Source: Siphonodentalium dalli (lineage: Eukaryota; Mollusca; Scaphopoda; Gadilida; Siphonodentaliidae). Taken from it: DNA of 64,000 nucleotides. A model generated the notes under the pieces. It searched no databases, was not told where the DNA came from, and saw only the letters and a program-made list of their open reading frames with translations. Location of the stretch: the NCBI GenBank assembly GCA_032622095.1, contig CP136061.1, forward strand, positions 188,424,369 to 188,488,368. Reading direction: 5' to 3'. Positions 36,106-47,559 of the stretch are shown one piece after another (position 1 is the first letter of the stretch; each line of letters starts with the position of its first letter). The position numbers and the translations under genes were made by a program.

Positions 36106-36599
36106 AGGCACGTGAGGCCTTAGTTGTCGAAAATATTCATATTTGTTCCAATCACCGTAAACTGAAAAACATTAAAACGCATACAGTTTCGTTCATATAT
36201 ACCATGACCATCGCGTAAACAGCATGTTATCATAAATATTTACTATATTTTACCTAAGCAAGAGCCTGATTGTGTTACAGAAGACAGCACAATGCTGCTG
36301 GATAATCACACACACATGGCATAAACGCTCTTTATTCGTTCCATATCAGGAATTCAACAACAAAGAACGCTCTTTATGTTTACTATCATAATATAAACAA
36401 ACACCAGAAAAGTAACTTTTTATGCTTTTGTTTACATAACAATGGTCAAATATATGACAATAACATACTGTTTATGCGATATTTCTTATTTGTATACGGA
36501 CAAAGTCTGTCTACATTGTGTTGTTCTTTCTGTTTGTGGCGGTTTTTGACGGGTGGAAATATTTTCACAGGATACCCACCGCCAAGGCCAACCGTACCT
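36106..36599. mobile_element. piggyBac-like MITE, 494 bp, copy 1
   Basis: It is flanked by TTAA (36102-36105 and 36600-36603) and has terminal inverted repeats AGGCACGTGAGGCCTTAG / AGGTACGGTTGGCCTTGG. A second copy of exactly the same length lies at 63263-63756, also between TTAA. The element has no transposase. It ends 45 bp from the splice donor of SLC1 gene 2 exon 1. Confidence 0.85.
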
Positions 36600-36647
36600 T
36601 TAATTGTAGACCCTCAAAAGCCACGTCCCTGTGTGATTCATACTTAC

Positions 36648-36777
36648 GGATCCACATAAGGGCTGATGGCGACGGATCATATTCTCTAATCAGGAAACCA
36701 ATCCCAAATCCGAGGAAAACGGAGATGGCGATCAATATTAGCAGCAGGTTGTTCTTCAGGTAGGTTCTGCATTTCAT
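36648..36777 (-). CDS. SLC1-family transporter gene 2, exon 1 (start)
   Basis: The exon encodes 43 residues from the ATG at 36777 and ends at a strong donor (GTAAGTATG). An in-frame TAA lies a few codons upstream of the ATG, which supports this start. The product begins MKCRTYLKNNLLLILIAI and continues as a hydrophobic helix to GFGIGFLIREY, then SPSALMWI. This parallels the SLC1/EAAT start, where a short cytoplasmic tail is followed by TM1 and the RPY-type turn before the second helix. The N-terminal tail is shorter than in vertebrate EAATs. It joins in phase with the exon at 7803-7877, giving a 28.8-kb intron. The gene lies head-to-tail downstream of SLC1 gene 1, suggesting tandem duplication. 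Confidence 0.85.
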
Positions 36778-36837
36778 TTTGCTATCGAAAATTTACTTTA
36801 CAAGCTTGTTCTTCCCCTTTGTTTTGTCGTTAGAATT

Positions 36838-36845
36838 CGACGTCA
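36838..36845 (-). promoter_or_regulatory. CRE-like TGACGTCG upstream of SLC1 gene 2
   Basis: TGACGTCG, one base from the palindromic cAMP response element TGACGTCA, lies 61-68 bp upstream of the ATG on the coding strand. It is a single short match, so function is unproven. I see no clear TATA box. Confidence 0.25.
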
Positions 36846-36849
36846 CCCT

Positions 36850-37299
36850 TTTGCTGGAATGCCTGCATGTTATAATTAAAACCAAGGAACGAGTGAATGT
36901 TTAATTACTAAGCATTCGGGTTTGACAACAGTCTAAGTCTTCTCGGCCCACAACAGCTTGGGGTGATGATGTTAATGACCGAGTCCCGCCCGTTGCTCTT
37001 CTATAACGGACTTTCATTCATAAGACGTACTTCATGTACAAGTGGATCCCGGGCATTCACCTAAACACCTGAATGTGTCTAATGATTTGACTTGTCCGCA
37101 ATTAATAAGTCTTCAAAATGAAAAATGTATAGTGATGATAAGATCGTTTAATCTATCGTTTACATGCAATTTCTGACAGCGCGACAAATATAAATTGAAT
37201 GGAAATCAAGGCTTATAAATCTCGTTGCTTTGACATATAAAGGACCTCTGATGTATGCATGTTTGATTAGAGACGTGGCGACAGGGGGTTGGTGTCTCA
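36850..37299. other. Upstream region of SLC1 gene 2
   Basis: Intergenic or 5' UTR/promoter sequence. No gene or repeat is recognised. Confidence 0.4.
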
Positions 37300-38090
37300 C
37301 CCCCCCCCCCCCCCCAACTTTGGTCAAAATGTTCAACAGTTGGAAATTTCATACCTGCCAAAACATTAGTTGGAAATTTCACACCAACAATAGGTTTAAA
37401 TGTTCTTGTAGTCTGATTTTCAAACAATTTATTAGGGGAATTAATTGTTTTTGGACCAATATTTGCATATTTTTTTGGTCAAATTTTTTGACTGAAATGG
37501 TCATCAGTTGGAAATTTTTCAACCTCAAGGGGGGGTGACAGGTTGGAAGAATTGTGTCCTGTTCCCTCCCCCGTGGCCAGTCAAAAACTGCTAGTTAATT
37601 TAAGAAAACAATATTGTCATACATTTGGTCAACATTGTCATTGTAACTGTCATCAGTTGGAATTTTATCAACCTAAGTGGGGGTGTCAGGTTTGAAATTC
37701 CCAACTCTGGGAAGGCTTGAGGCTAGTTTAGATGCTAGGATTTAGCGATTTTCTTGTTCAGATTTTAAAATGTTCGCACACCGGGCCGAATCGTTGTCGG
37801 CCCGGTGTGTCATTGTCCATCTCCCGTGGCCAATACACCAATACAAAACTGCTAATAGGTTTAACAAAACAATATTTTACTACATTTGGTCAAACTTGTG
37901 GACTGAAATGGTCATCAGTTGGAGGATTTCCAACCTGAGGGGGAGTATGAGGTTTGAAATTTCCAACACTATAGGAAAGATTCAGTTGAGGCCAGTCTAG
38001 ATGCTATAGGATTTGCTATTTTCTTGTATAGTTTTCAAAATTTTCTCACACCGCGGGCCGAACAACCATGGCCAGCCCCGTGTGTCCAGG
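37300..38090. repeat. Tandem ~300-bp repeats (AGTTGGAAATTTC / GGGGGTGTCAGG)
   Basis: Three diverged units contain, in order, TTTGGTCAAA, GACTGAAATGGTCATCAGTTGG, AACCTCAAGGGGGGGTGACAGG and GGCCCGGTGTGTC-like text (near 37440-37560, 37610-37830, 37860-38080). It opens with a run of C at 37299-37315. Related pieces occur at 35935-36090. Non-coding. Confidence 0.7.
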
Positions 38091-38811
38091 GTCCTATACT
38101 ATGGACCATAATAATTGTAATCACAAGGGAGGTTCACATGAGGCGTCAAGTGCAATAGCCCACTGTATTGTAATAGTGTATATTATACCCGTGTGCTCGT
38201 GGGCGCATACCGATGGGTGATTGGGTTTGATTAGAATGGAATTCACACTGCGGCACTCAAGCGGTTGTCTCGTGGCAAACAACCTAAAGTCTGTATTGGA
38301 GTATTGACCAGTTATGACATTCGTTGTTAGAGGGTCTCCTTTGGGGGTACACAACTTGGAGTTTAAACCTGCACATGAGACCCTCTAGCTACGTCTCTTG
38401 TACATATTATCAATAGAATACTCCAGCGATTCTGAATGACAACCCAACTAGACATTGAAATACATCGTTGTTGGAACAGACGATAACCATTGACGAAATA
38501 TAACACAATGCACGAACGGTTGCGGTGTACTCTTGCGATTATTTAAAGGATACCGATTACCACTAATCACCCATGCACTAGCGATAACATATCAATGAGT
38601 GTCTCCGATGAATCATTTTTTTTCATTGGTCAATCAAGTCACATGTGGAAACCCTATTATTTTATTGGTCACCATGCATGTGAACGCGGCATTACAAGAA
38701 GTCGCCTATACACTGTTAGAATAAGAGTGGAGGGATATGGTAATCGACACCTTTTGTGTACCCCACAGAAGCTTGTGATTACAATAAAAGTGTTCTATAG
38801 TATAGGGCCCT
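38091..38811. other. Intergenic, nothing recognised
   Basis: No frame or repeat of note between the tandem repeats and the TIR element. Confidence 0.4.
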
Positions 38812-40146
38812 GGGCCCTGTTTCATGAAAGCAACTTATGACATAGTTGCGACTTAAGGTGGTCATAAGTTCAAACTTCAGTCATAAGTGCGTTTCACGAA
38901 CAATGTCTTAACTTAAGATGGTCTTAACTTTTGTCTTAACTTTAAGACTGGTGTGAGGTGTCTTAAGATAATCGTAAAGTTAAGACCCACGCGATAAGTG
39001 GCATATCGATCACAAATATGGCGGCCTATGTTATTTTGCAATTACGGAGAGATCTACGACGAATTTGTAACTGTACTGCTTTTGAATTTAGAAAACAAAA
39101 AATCTTTATTTGCATGGACAGCTTCTGTTAGTGCCTCCAGTTCATGACTGGAAAAATTAGGATTTATTTTCGTTGCTGACATTTCGGAAGCAATGCGTCT
39201 AGTGACAATATTATCCTATTCGAAATGGTCGGAACATTATCACGTGTTGCTTTTTGGACATTAAATACCCACGCCCATGTCGTGATTTTCAAGGCTGTCC
39301 AAATTTTTGTCATGTTTTTTTGCAGGGGTGGGATGACCACTGTACAGCATACTGTATATATGATATACACACCCGTAACGATGACACCCCTTAATGCGAG
39401 TGTGCTAATGAAAACGTAGTTATATATATACCCATGGTGTGACAACCGATAGATATACATCTGCATAAAAATTATAAAAAAAAAGTTACTATAACAAATA
39501 TTTTTAATTTCCCTTTGAATCGAAAAATGACCTATGTGTGTCCTGATGACATCGCCGATTTATTTGTATTATTGCTACACGTATATATATAGAGAGCGAT
39601 GGTCGATAATACACGTGTTATTTCGGCTCACATAAAAAAATCGCCGCCTGATCATTGCTCTCAGTGGATTAACTCGGCGTGTATATTGTCTTATTTCTGA
39701 CACCGCCACTTACCAAAGCTCGTCATTTTAAGAGCCTGCGATGTACTCATGTTCGAACCCATGCAAATCTAAGATCCATATGCGAATATAAGGCCACTGA
39801 ATATAGACACAAAGATACATGCGCTGATTCGCCCACCCCACCCCATCCGCTATCCAGCATCCCTGTCACACAATAATGTCAACTCGGACTCGGCTCTTTC
39901 TCGATAACCTCTCAATGCCGTACATACAGATTGCACAAGCCCACATTTTTTTGTTCCGGACTGTAGAAAATTGACGATAACCAGTCTAAATGAGCGGGAA
40001 CTTAACTTACTACTTAAGTAGGACTTAATCTTGTTTTGCGAAACGCGTTCTTGAAACGGAAAAGTTACATCATAAGATCCACCTTAGATCTTAGATTAAG
40101 TTCATCGTAAGATAATTTTATGACCTTGCTTCATGAAACAGGGCCC
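38812..40146. mobile_element. TIR element with GGGCCCTGTTTCATGAA ends
   Basis: The 1335-bp segment begins GGGCCCTGTTTCATGAAAGC and ends with the inverse TTCATGAAACAGGGCCC. Subterminal CTTAAG / GTCTTAACTT motifs recur near both ends. I see no transposase. GGGCCCTGTTTCA-type termini are known from some non-autonomous animal DNA transposons (ISL2EU/Harbinger-related groups are one possibility), but the superfamily is not settled because no target duplication is clear. A partial second copy of its left end lies at 43294-43470. Confidence 0.7.
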
Positions 40147-40268
40147 TGGTCTCTTGTCCGTAGTCGTGTGCATTTGTCTGGAGTTAGACCACTAGATGTT
40201 AGAATTTATGCAATTTTTCAGGTTAAAATACGTTCTCATACCGGGAATATAGAACCATGGTTTATTAA

Positions 40269-40457
40269 CATATAGGATATTAGGCCTGAGCACTGAGGCG
40301 CAAGGGGGTGCAAATGGAATTATGCAAAACTGTATGGTCTTATTCTGATTCAAGTGTGGGGGTAGAATTTTCCCAAGGTGGACACCAACGGAGACCCCCT
40401 AGCCATGTCCCTGTGTTTGATAGCATCATGTTTGGGAAAGGCTGCCTTCTATGTTTA
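40269..40457. repeat. Inverted repeat partner (left)
   Basis: Inverse copy of about 43126-43295. Shared sequence includes ACTGAGGCGCAAGGGGGTGC and CCATGTCCCTGTGTTTGATA. The pair brackets 2.7 kb. Confidence 0.8.
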
Positions 40458-41289
40458 TATAGGCTACGCAAAGCTTCCATTTGACCTAATCCGAAGACAT
40501 ACAAACAAGATAACTCCCGCAAAAGAATCTGGGAATAAAGTCCGTTATAGAAGAGTAACGGGGTGGGACTCGGTCCAAAACAGAATCATCCCAACCGATA
40601 TCCCAGCTGTTGTGGACAGAGGATATTTGATCTAGTTTGCCAACTGCGCCTGTATAATTATCGTTTCCGCGTGTTCGAATACCATGTCTGTTTTGGAACG
40701 AAACTCATGACCAGGCGAAGATTAATTTATTTAAATATTTAGCAGCAATGATAACTGGAGGGGTCATATAAGAAATAAACTGAGAAAAAATGAATATCGG
40801 ATAGAGACTTCCAGCCTCATATACACAGACGGAACGTATGTCTATACAACTGAGAACCTCTATAATCACCCAGGTAAATTTACTGACAACGCCTATTATC
40901 TTGTAACAAACGTTAGCTAAGTATTAATTTGCTGACATCTACACCACATAATTATATTCGCACAAAAATAACCTTTGTGGCTGCAAATGCATGGTCCGTG
41001 GTGCAGCGATGTTTAACTATTTAATGTTTATGGTTCGCGGTTCTGAATTTTCGCTTAAGTACAGTTATGCATGCATTGTATGCACATATTTTATCTGCAA
41101 AGTCGATCTAGTCTGAAGATACACTCGACTGGCCCTTTAAGCATTGCAACGTAATACATTTGCTCGCCAATGCTTGGATATTTGGTGTACGGTGTGGTGC
41201 AGTACATCCACATTCCACAATCGTTTATAGCGTTTGCATAAAGTAGGAAACTGTATAGTGTCCCTTTTATTTACGGACCGCCGATCTAT
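40458..41289. other. Intergenic, nothing recognised
   Basis: No gene or clear repeat. Confidence 0.35.
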
Positions 41290-41420
41290 AATATTATATA
41301 TTTTCTCTAATAATAGTATTTATCTATTATATATTTTGGAACTTCTGTCTGTGTGTATGTATGTGTGTTATAGACTCGAAAACTGCTCGACCGATCCGAC
41401 TCGAATGTTCTAGCTCTTGT
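41290..41420. repeat. Dispersed repeat head: TATATTTTG...TAGACTCGAAAAC
   Basis: TATATTTTGGAACTTCTGTC, a TG-rich microsatellite and TATAGACTCGAAAACTGC with GACCGATCCGACTCGAA match the block at 55835-55945 and, in part, 56885-56960. There it is followed by CAAGGTCA-type repeat sequence, so this is a fragment of that dispersed family. Confidence 0.7.
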
Positions 41421-43125
41421 TTAATTTGTGTTAATTCTCAAAAACGTTTATTATTCTTTAAAAGTAACTTTTTAGTTGTTTTGTTTTGTGTTAGATATAT
41501 TATTGTGTGTGTTATAAAGTGTATGTCGTTTGAAATTTACAAACCACGATTTATAAAAAAAAAAAAGGGAAATTTATAAGAATAAGATATTAAAATCAAA
41601 CTTAAAATGTTTAATTATGTATTAAAAAAAAGGTAAACTGTATAACAAACAAAATTAAAATAATGAATTGAATTTAAAATATTGAATAAAGATACGGGCG
41701 GACTTAGCGGCGGGTATACCTGTTTAAAATAGTCACATCCACTAAAACCGCCATAAACAAAAAGAATATTATATAATAGACATATTTTGTTCTTATACCA
41801 ATCATAAATATCGCGTACATTGCATGTTATTGTCACGTTGGTGCGCTTTGTTATGTAACCAAACATCAAAAACTTTCAGAACCGTTTGTTTAGACTACCG
41901 GGTGGTCCAATGAAAATGTTCCGTTGCGCTGTGGAAGGCGAAGATAAAATTATTGGCGCCATCAATAACCGCATTCAAACCATACCAAATTATATTGTAA
42001 TCGACCCATTCTACCCGCTGTCAGTTCAACATCCAGCTAATCCACTTTACTTCATGATTGGGAAATGATCAGACAGAAAACGTGTACATAATATCATTGT
42101 TCTTGCAAAGAGATGAATATTTTTCAATCCAGTTAGTATTTTCTCCTAACCTATATATATATGGTAATACATATCAAATAAGGAATTTACTATGGGTAGC
42201 ATTGTGAGTTGTAAGTTGCAGACGCACCAGATTTGGGGTTTCACAACCGACGTATAATGCGCGCAATAAGGAAATTACGCAATATCGTGGCTCTGCTCAT
42301 AAACAATCCACTGCACTCGACCTGTATTTTCTCGGACACAAAGCGTGTTTTGTGAATAATATCGCATTCATATCATCATTATGCTATACTATTAATATAT
42401 TCTTGAGGAAATGTTCATAATTTGTTAAAATTATTTCTAAATTATAACCAACAACGAAGGCCGACCGTCCCTTTATTAACAATTGGAATACTATATTATA
42501 ATTATGACCCATTTTACCCTCAATATGTCCCGGGCAAATTGTGCCATTTGCATTTGACTACAACTGCATGTGTTACATGATTAGTTTCGCTTACTACAGT
42601 ATCTGTCAATAGGAAAGTAAAAATATTCGCAAAAATTTCGAAAGTAACGAAATCTTACAAAGTTATATTTTGGAATTCATTTAAAAATAATCTGTGTTCG
42701 TTAGGTTTCGTTTGTTTGTTTTGGTTACAAGTGTGTTTACTGGTTACTTTCGCTTCCTGCAATATTTTAAATTTAGAGGCGATATGCGAGTGGTAACTCC
42801 TACATACTTTTCAACTGGCATTTGACTACACATGATAATACTTATGTTTTGCATTTGATAAATCCGGTAATCCATATACATTAAAAACTCATCATACCGG
42901 TGCCAGTAAAGCATTCCATTGCGGTATATATGCCAATTTTGTACACACTATAGTAGTATATATGTGAGTATTATACAAATCATATTACGTACAAGCAACC
43001 GTCTTCAAACAGGTTAGTGAAATGACTGATACGCATTGGTGGCTTCTATGAATTAAACAGCTTCATAGTCATCACATATCCAAATGAATGTTTATATTAT
43101 AGGATGACAATTCAAGCATACTGTC
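41421..43125. other. Intergenic, AT-rich, nothing recognised
   Basis: Short frames only. No motif, tRNA or repeat is recognised. Confidence 0.35.
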
Positions 43126-43470
43126 ATAGAAGGCAAACTTTCCCAAACATGATGATATCAAACACAGGGACATGGCTAGGGGGTCTCTGTTGGTGTCCAC
43201 CTTGGGAAAATTCTACCCCCCACACTTGAATAAGAATAAGACCATACAGTTTAGCATAATTCCATTTGCACCCCCTTGCGCCTCAGTGACCAGTTTCATG
43301 ACAGCAAGTAAGTTATGACATAGTTGGGCATTAAAATAGTCTTACTCAAACTTCAGCCATAAGTGCGTTTCACGAACAACGTCGTAATTTAAGATGTTCT
43401 CAATTTTAGTCTGAGAGTATAGGTGACTTAAGACAATCTTAAAGTTAAGACCCAAGTTGTGATCCTCATT
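43126..43470. repeat. Inverted repeat partner (right) plus partial TIR-element end
   Basis: 43126-43295 is the inverse of 40269-40457. From about 43294 (CAGTTTCATGACAGCAAGTA) to 43470 the sequence follows the left end of the TIR element at 38812 in direct orientation (TAAGTGCGTTTCACGAACAA, TTAAAGTTAAGACCCA), so a truncated copy of that element adjoins the inverted repeat. Confidence 0.75.
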
Positions 43471-43739
43471 TGGACGGACAGATGGATGGATCTAGTGCAT
43501 GTATATAATTATAACTACATTTAATTGAAGAATAAAATAGTGTCAACATGCACGGAGGGATGTGTGGTTACAATGGATGTTCCATAACGGAAATAATTAA
43601 TAACCCTCTGCCTTCTGGCATGCTGGCATGGACGTGGCCAGTGTTTCTCGAATGGCGGAGTGTCTATTCCGAATTGTAAACCGCCCATACCGACAATAAT
43701 TTTTAAACGAGCATATAATGCCACCAATTTGGACATAAT

Positions 43740-44540
43740 TTTTTAGCTCAATTTTACTTACTGTAAAGTTTGAGCTATTGCCATGGGTTGGCGTCCGCCG
43801 TCCGTCCATGCATCCGTCCGTCGACATTTTTCTTTGGCTCACCCATACAGGCCACATCCCTCATCCGATCATCACTAATATTCATATGGATCTTCGGGGT
43901 GACCTCTAGATGGGAGCCAATGATTTGTTTTTCGAAATTCGTTAACAAAACAATGGCCGCCAGCAGCCATCTTGGATTTCAAATATGAATCCATAGGCTC
44001 AGCCCGCAGCCCGCGTTTATTGGAGAATTGTTTTGAAAATTTGCTGGCATGTTTAGGATCACCTCTAGATGGAGTCGTCGAATTTGAACAATTTTCGATG
44101 ATAAACATGGCCGCCGGCAGCCATCGTGGATTTTACTCATTGCACACATTTGGCTCGCATTACAAGTCACATCCCTCATCCGATCATCACCACATTTTAT
44201 ATGGATCTTCGTGGTGACTTCTAGATGGATAGAGCAATCGATTTGTTTTTTTAAATTCATAGAAAAACATGACTGCAAGCGGCCATTTTTTATTTTACTC
44301 TCTGTATGACTAAATTCTTCGGCACACTCTAGAGGCCACATCCCTCAACCGATCGTCACCAAACTTCATATGGATATTTGGGGTGTCCTCCAGACTGGAA
44401 CCATCGTTTATTTCTGACATTTGTTATAAAACATGGCTGCCAGCATCCATCTTGGATTTCAAATTTGAATCCATCCGCACACCCTGCATGCAGCCCACAT
44501 TTATTGTTGAAATGTTTCATATGAAAATAATTTAATCTAC
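43740..44540. repeat. Dispersed repeat with CATGGCCGCCAGCAGCCATC modules
   Basis: About four modules of 150-200 bp contain GGCCACATCCCTCATCCGAT, TTCATATGGATCTTCGGGGT, GACCTCTAGATGG and ATGGCCGCCAGCAGCCATCT. Each carries GCCATCTTGG / AAAATGGCCGCC-like sequences, which resemble the YY1 motif. It begins with a GTCCGTCC microsatellite. The frames crossing it are artefacts. Similar repeats are, to my knowledge, widespread in molluscs and other marine invertebrates. Confidence 0.75.
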
Positions 44541-45594
44541 ACAATACAAGACCTTACTGTAACTGATTGGCGTTCCTTCTTCTTTATCATTCTATTCATT
44601 GCTCAGCAAAAAAATGAACTCCTTCCCAAGTTGAGCTACATTGTCATTGACACTTTCATACCAGTAGATTAAAATCACATCATTGGTTCGGAAATGTTAG
44701 CAATACTACTAGCCTACTAGGACACTATAGTGGTTCGGCTGAATCGGAATGGAAATGAAAAATAAGATCGAGTCAACTTTTAGGACCCACCCCAACATTA
44801 GTAAATAAATCAGAACACTTTCCACCAAACTACTCATTGACATATTCTGATATTTTAATACAACCCATGCAACTAGTGGCATTGTAGTAATGAGATAACA
44901 CACAACAACGTGAATAGTAAAACAATACAGTGTACATGGATCTCACATGCTGCCTCCAATCTTATTGCTAACAATGGATTATTTGTGAGGGATCATAAGC
45001 AATGCAATATGTAAAGGGATATTATCTCAGAAAAAGGCATATCATATTCACCTTTCCTGTTTTAATGGTATACATGTATATGCAAACCACAATTGCTTAT
45101 TCTATTGTAAGTGTGTAAAACCTATTTTGTAAATTTCTTCTTTAGGCTTCACCCTACTGTGGGTATAAATTTCTACTGTAAATTTGCAAACGCCATCTCA
45201 TGGGTTAAACGTTTATACCAATAGTATAACTACATCAAAGTTAGCAAATTAGTTCTTCTGTTATACACTCATTTAAAAGTGAAGTTGTTATGGTATCAAT
45301 AATGTATGAGGAAAATTGCCTGCATTTCAATAAAACGTAGCTTGCTAGTGTTATATGAACTAGGTGACGGATTGATGGCTTAGAAACAGGCAGACGCCAT
45401 GCACCATTGCGTGAGGGGCATGATTACGTCATGCATCACTACGACGGTATTATAATCGACGAACACTTTTTCAGTTGCTATTGTTAATATATCAGATTTA
45501 AAGAAAATTCAGGACCTGCGCATCTTACTGAAAATTGTATGCAGTCTAATCACACCACGATTTCATTAATTATCCTGGATCAAATAGTCCTTAA
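44541..45594. other. Intergenic, nothing recognised
   Basis: AT-rich, short frames only. Confidence 0.35.
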
Positions 45595-45860
45595 ATGGCG
45601 AAAAAAGTAACTTTGTCGGCAAATTATTTTTTTAAATTGTCACTATATATCGAACGTAAACAATTCACAGTGCGCATGGCAAACCAACATAGACGAATAG
45701 AGACTTCCGGAGAAGTGTTCGTCGATACTGCCGATGCGCATCACTATACGGTGAAGATACACATTAAAAGTAAACCTAAGCAGAATGAGGTCCCCAAAAG
45801 GCTCTGTTGAAATCCACTGTTCACTATCTCTGTTGAAATCCACTGTTCACTATCTCGTCA
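45595..45860 (+). other. Probable 5' region of a LINE with a 26-bp tandem duplication
   Basis: A 71-codon frame (45595-45810; MAKKVTLSANYF) without recognisable motifs precedes the ORF2 ATG at 45923. CTCTGTTGAAATCCACTGTT and the next six bases are tandemly duplicated (45802 and 45828). It could be LINE 5' UTR or a short upstream ORF. Confidence 0.3.
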
Positions 45861-45922
45861 ATGGGGAATTTTCAGTTTTCAAATTGGAACGGCGATAAAA
45901 TAAATTAATTTCTCATACATCA

Positions 45923-46174
45923 ATGATGAAAAAAATTTGTCCTTATTTTAATCCAACCACTTTAAATCTACTCATATTATTAGCAACCATTCGTATTAGA
46001 AGTGGAGACATTGAGACTCGTCCAGGTCCTGTCAATACCTCACATTCCGAGGCACTGCATACATTATCCTTGCTCCATCTCAATATAAGGAGTATTAGAA
46101 TCAAACTGGATAAAATTGTGGATGAAGTTTCTGATTTTGATATCCTATGTTTTACAGAAACGCATATCGATTAA
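45923..46174 (+). pseudogene. LINE ORF2 start with 2A-like motif, interrupted
   Basis: From ATG 45923 the frame has a hydrophobic segment (LNLLILLATIRIRS), then GDIETRPGP (residues 28-36), a 2A-like sequence with Arg where canonical 2A has Asn. LLHLNIRSI follows and then DILCFTETHID, the start of an AP-endonuclease. The frame is cut at 46171-46174, where TTAA is joined to a piggyBac-like terminus. The matching C-terminus appears at 47560-47930, so the middle of ORF2 is deleted or replaced. It resembles the LINE at 1-1126 in architecture and is probably the same clade. Confidence 0.82.
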
Positions 46175-46212
46175 CCCTTTCAGTGCCAAGTCCGATTTTT
46201 GTATCAACCCAT
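46175..46212. mobile_element. piggyBac-like MITE end
   Basis: CCCTTTCAGTGCCAAGTCCG and the following bases are identical to the left end of the MITE at 4974-5116 and are preceded by TTAA. I find no matching right end nearby, so the copy is truncated. Confidence 0.75.
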
Positions 46213-46239
46213 TTTTCAATAAATTCCGCCTGTTCATTT

Positions 46240-46930
46240 TAACGAACTTCCCTCCACGGTACGATTTTAGTCGTGCGACTTCTGCTTTTATCACTTACGG
46301 TAGACCACCGCACACGATGCGATCGGATCGTACGATCTGGTTGTTTACATTCTCGTGAATGCAATGGGTTACCGTATTATTAACGCGGTATATAGGCTAT
46401 ATGTATAGGTCTATATTTGTATTTATCGCAGATATTAAATACGAATTTCCAATACATATTAATATTACAAGTGTTTGTAGTTCTATAGACTAGTAGGCCC
46501 TATATATACCTGATTTAATTCCCCACACAATTCACAATCAGATATTATTTTGACACCAATTTGCTGGTGGTCAGTGCACCTGTTTCAATTGTAGTTGTAT
46601 TGTAGAGGCATGAATTTATTCCGCCGTCCAAAATATCCCGCTACTCTGACTTTGGAGGACACTGCATGGACGCCATGTTGTTGTGAAATAAAACATGTGA
46701 TCGCCGCGTGATCATGTTAATAGTTGAATCTGATTGGCTACTTCGAATAAATCGTACGACTCGATCGTAGAAAATCAAAATTATTTGATTCCTTGCGGGG
46801 CCGATCGTGCGACAAAATGTCCTGCGATTTTCCACCGCACACGCTACAATTTGACCCGTAACCGGTGCCCGATATTTGTCGTAATATATATATATATCGC
46901 ATCGTGTGCGGCGCGCTTTATAGAGTTAGT
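46240..46930. mobile_element. Possible MITE with CCGCACACGATGCGA ends
   Basis: CCGCACACGATGCGA (about 46309) and its inverse TCGCATCGTGTGCGG (about 46895) face each other, with further GATCGTACGA/TCGTGCGAC motifs inside both ends. No coding region, and the exact limits are not clear. Confidence 0.45.
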
Positions 46931-47559
46931 CTGAGTCCCTTCCAATCACACTCACCCCAATCGATTTGACCAAAATAATCGCTTTCTTGTTTCTAGCCAC
47001 ATTGTAATGTGAAACGAACAGAAATGAGGGAGTTAAGCACAAGCTATTATTACCTATAAAATTAAAGATACATAACCCGCTTCGATGGCCCGTTTTATTC
47101 AGTTACAACAATAACGGTCACCAAAAGCCGATTTAGTTATCCAAATTAGATTATTCATATTTGCTAAAAAAAAGTCCTAAATAACGTTTTTTCTCGACAG
47201 TTTGGAAGATGGTTTACAACATCCATACACATATCATCCGTATATTAATATACCATCCGAATATTAATATACATATCATCCGAATATTAAATTGATTTGT
47301 ATACTTTTGATGAAAAATGTTTTCCATCAAAACAGATTTTAAACTGACTTCTAAAGTTCGTATTTTATACTGTGGGGGATGTTGGACGCCATCTTTGATT
47401 CTAGAAAATTATCAAGGATGAGAACTTCACACACACCGAGAAATTGATACACACACCACCCAGAATCACAATCCACAGAGAAATAAAACATTAACAGAGA
47501 ATTGTTATTTCACCCCTATAATATTACACTCGGACTAATAGCCCATGACGGTCCATTGT
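46931..47559. other. AT-rich sequence within the broken LINE region
   Basis: It lies between the inserted elements and the LINE C-terminus. A short duplicated phrase (CATATCATCCGTATATTAA / CATATCATCCGAATATTAA) sits near 47230-47290. No coding potential is recognised. Confidence 0.4.
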
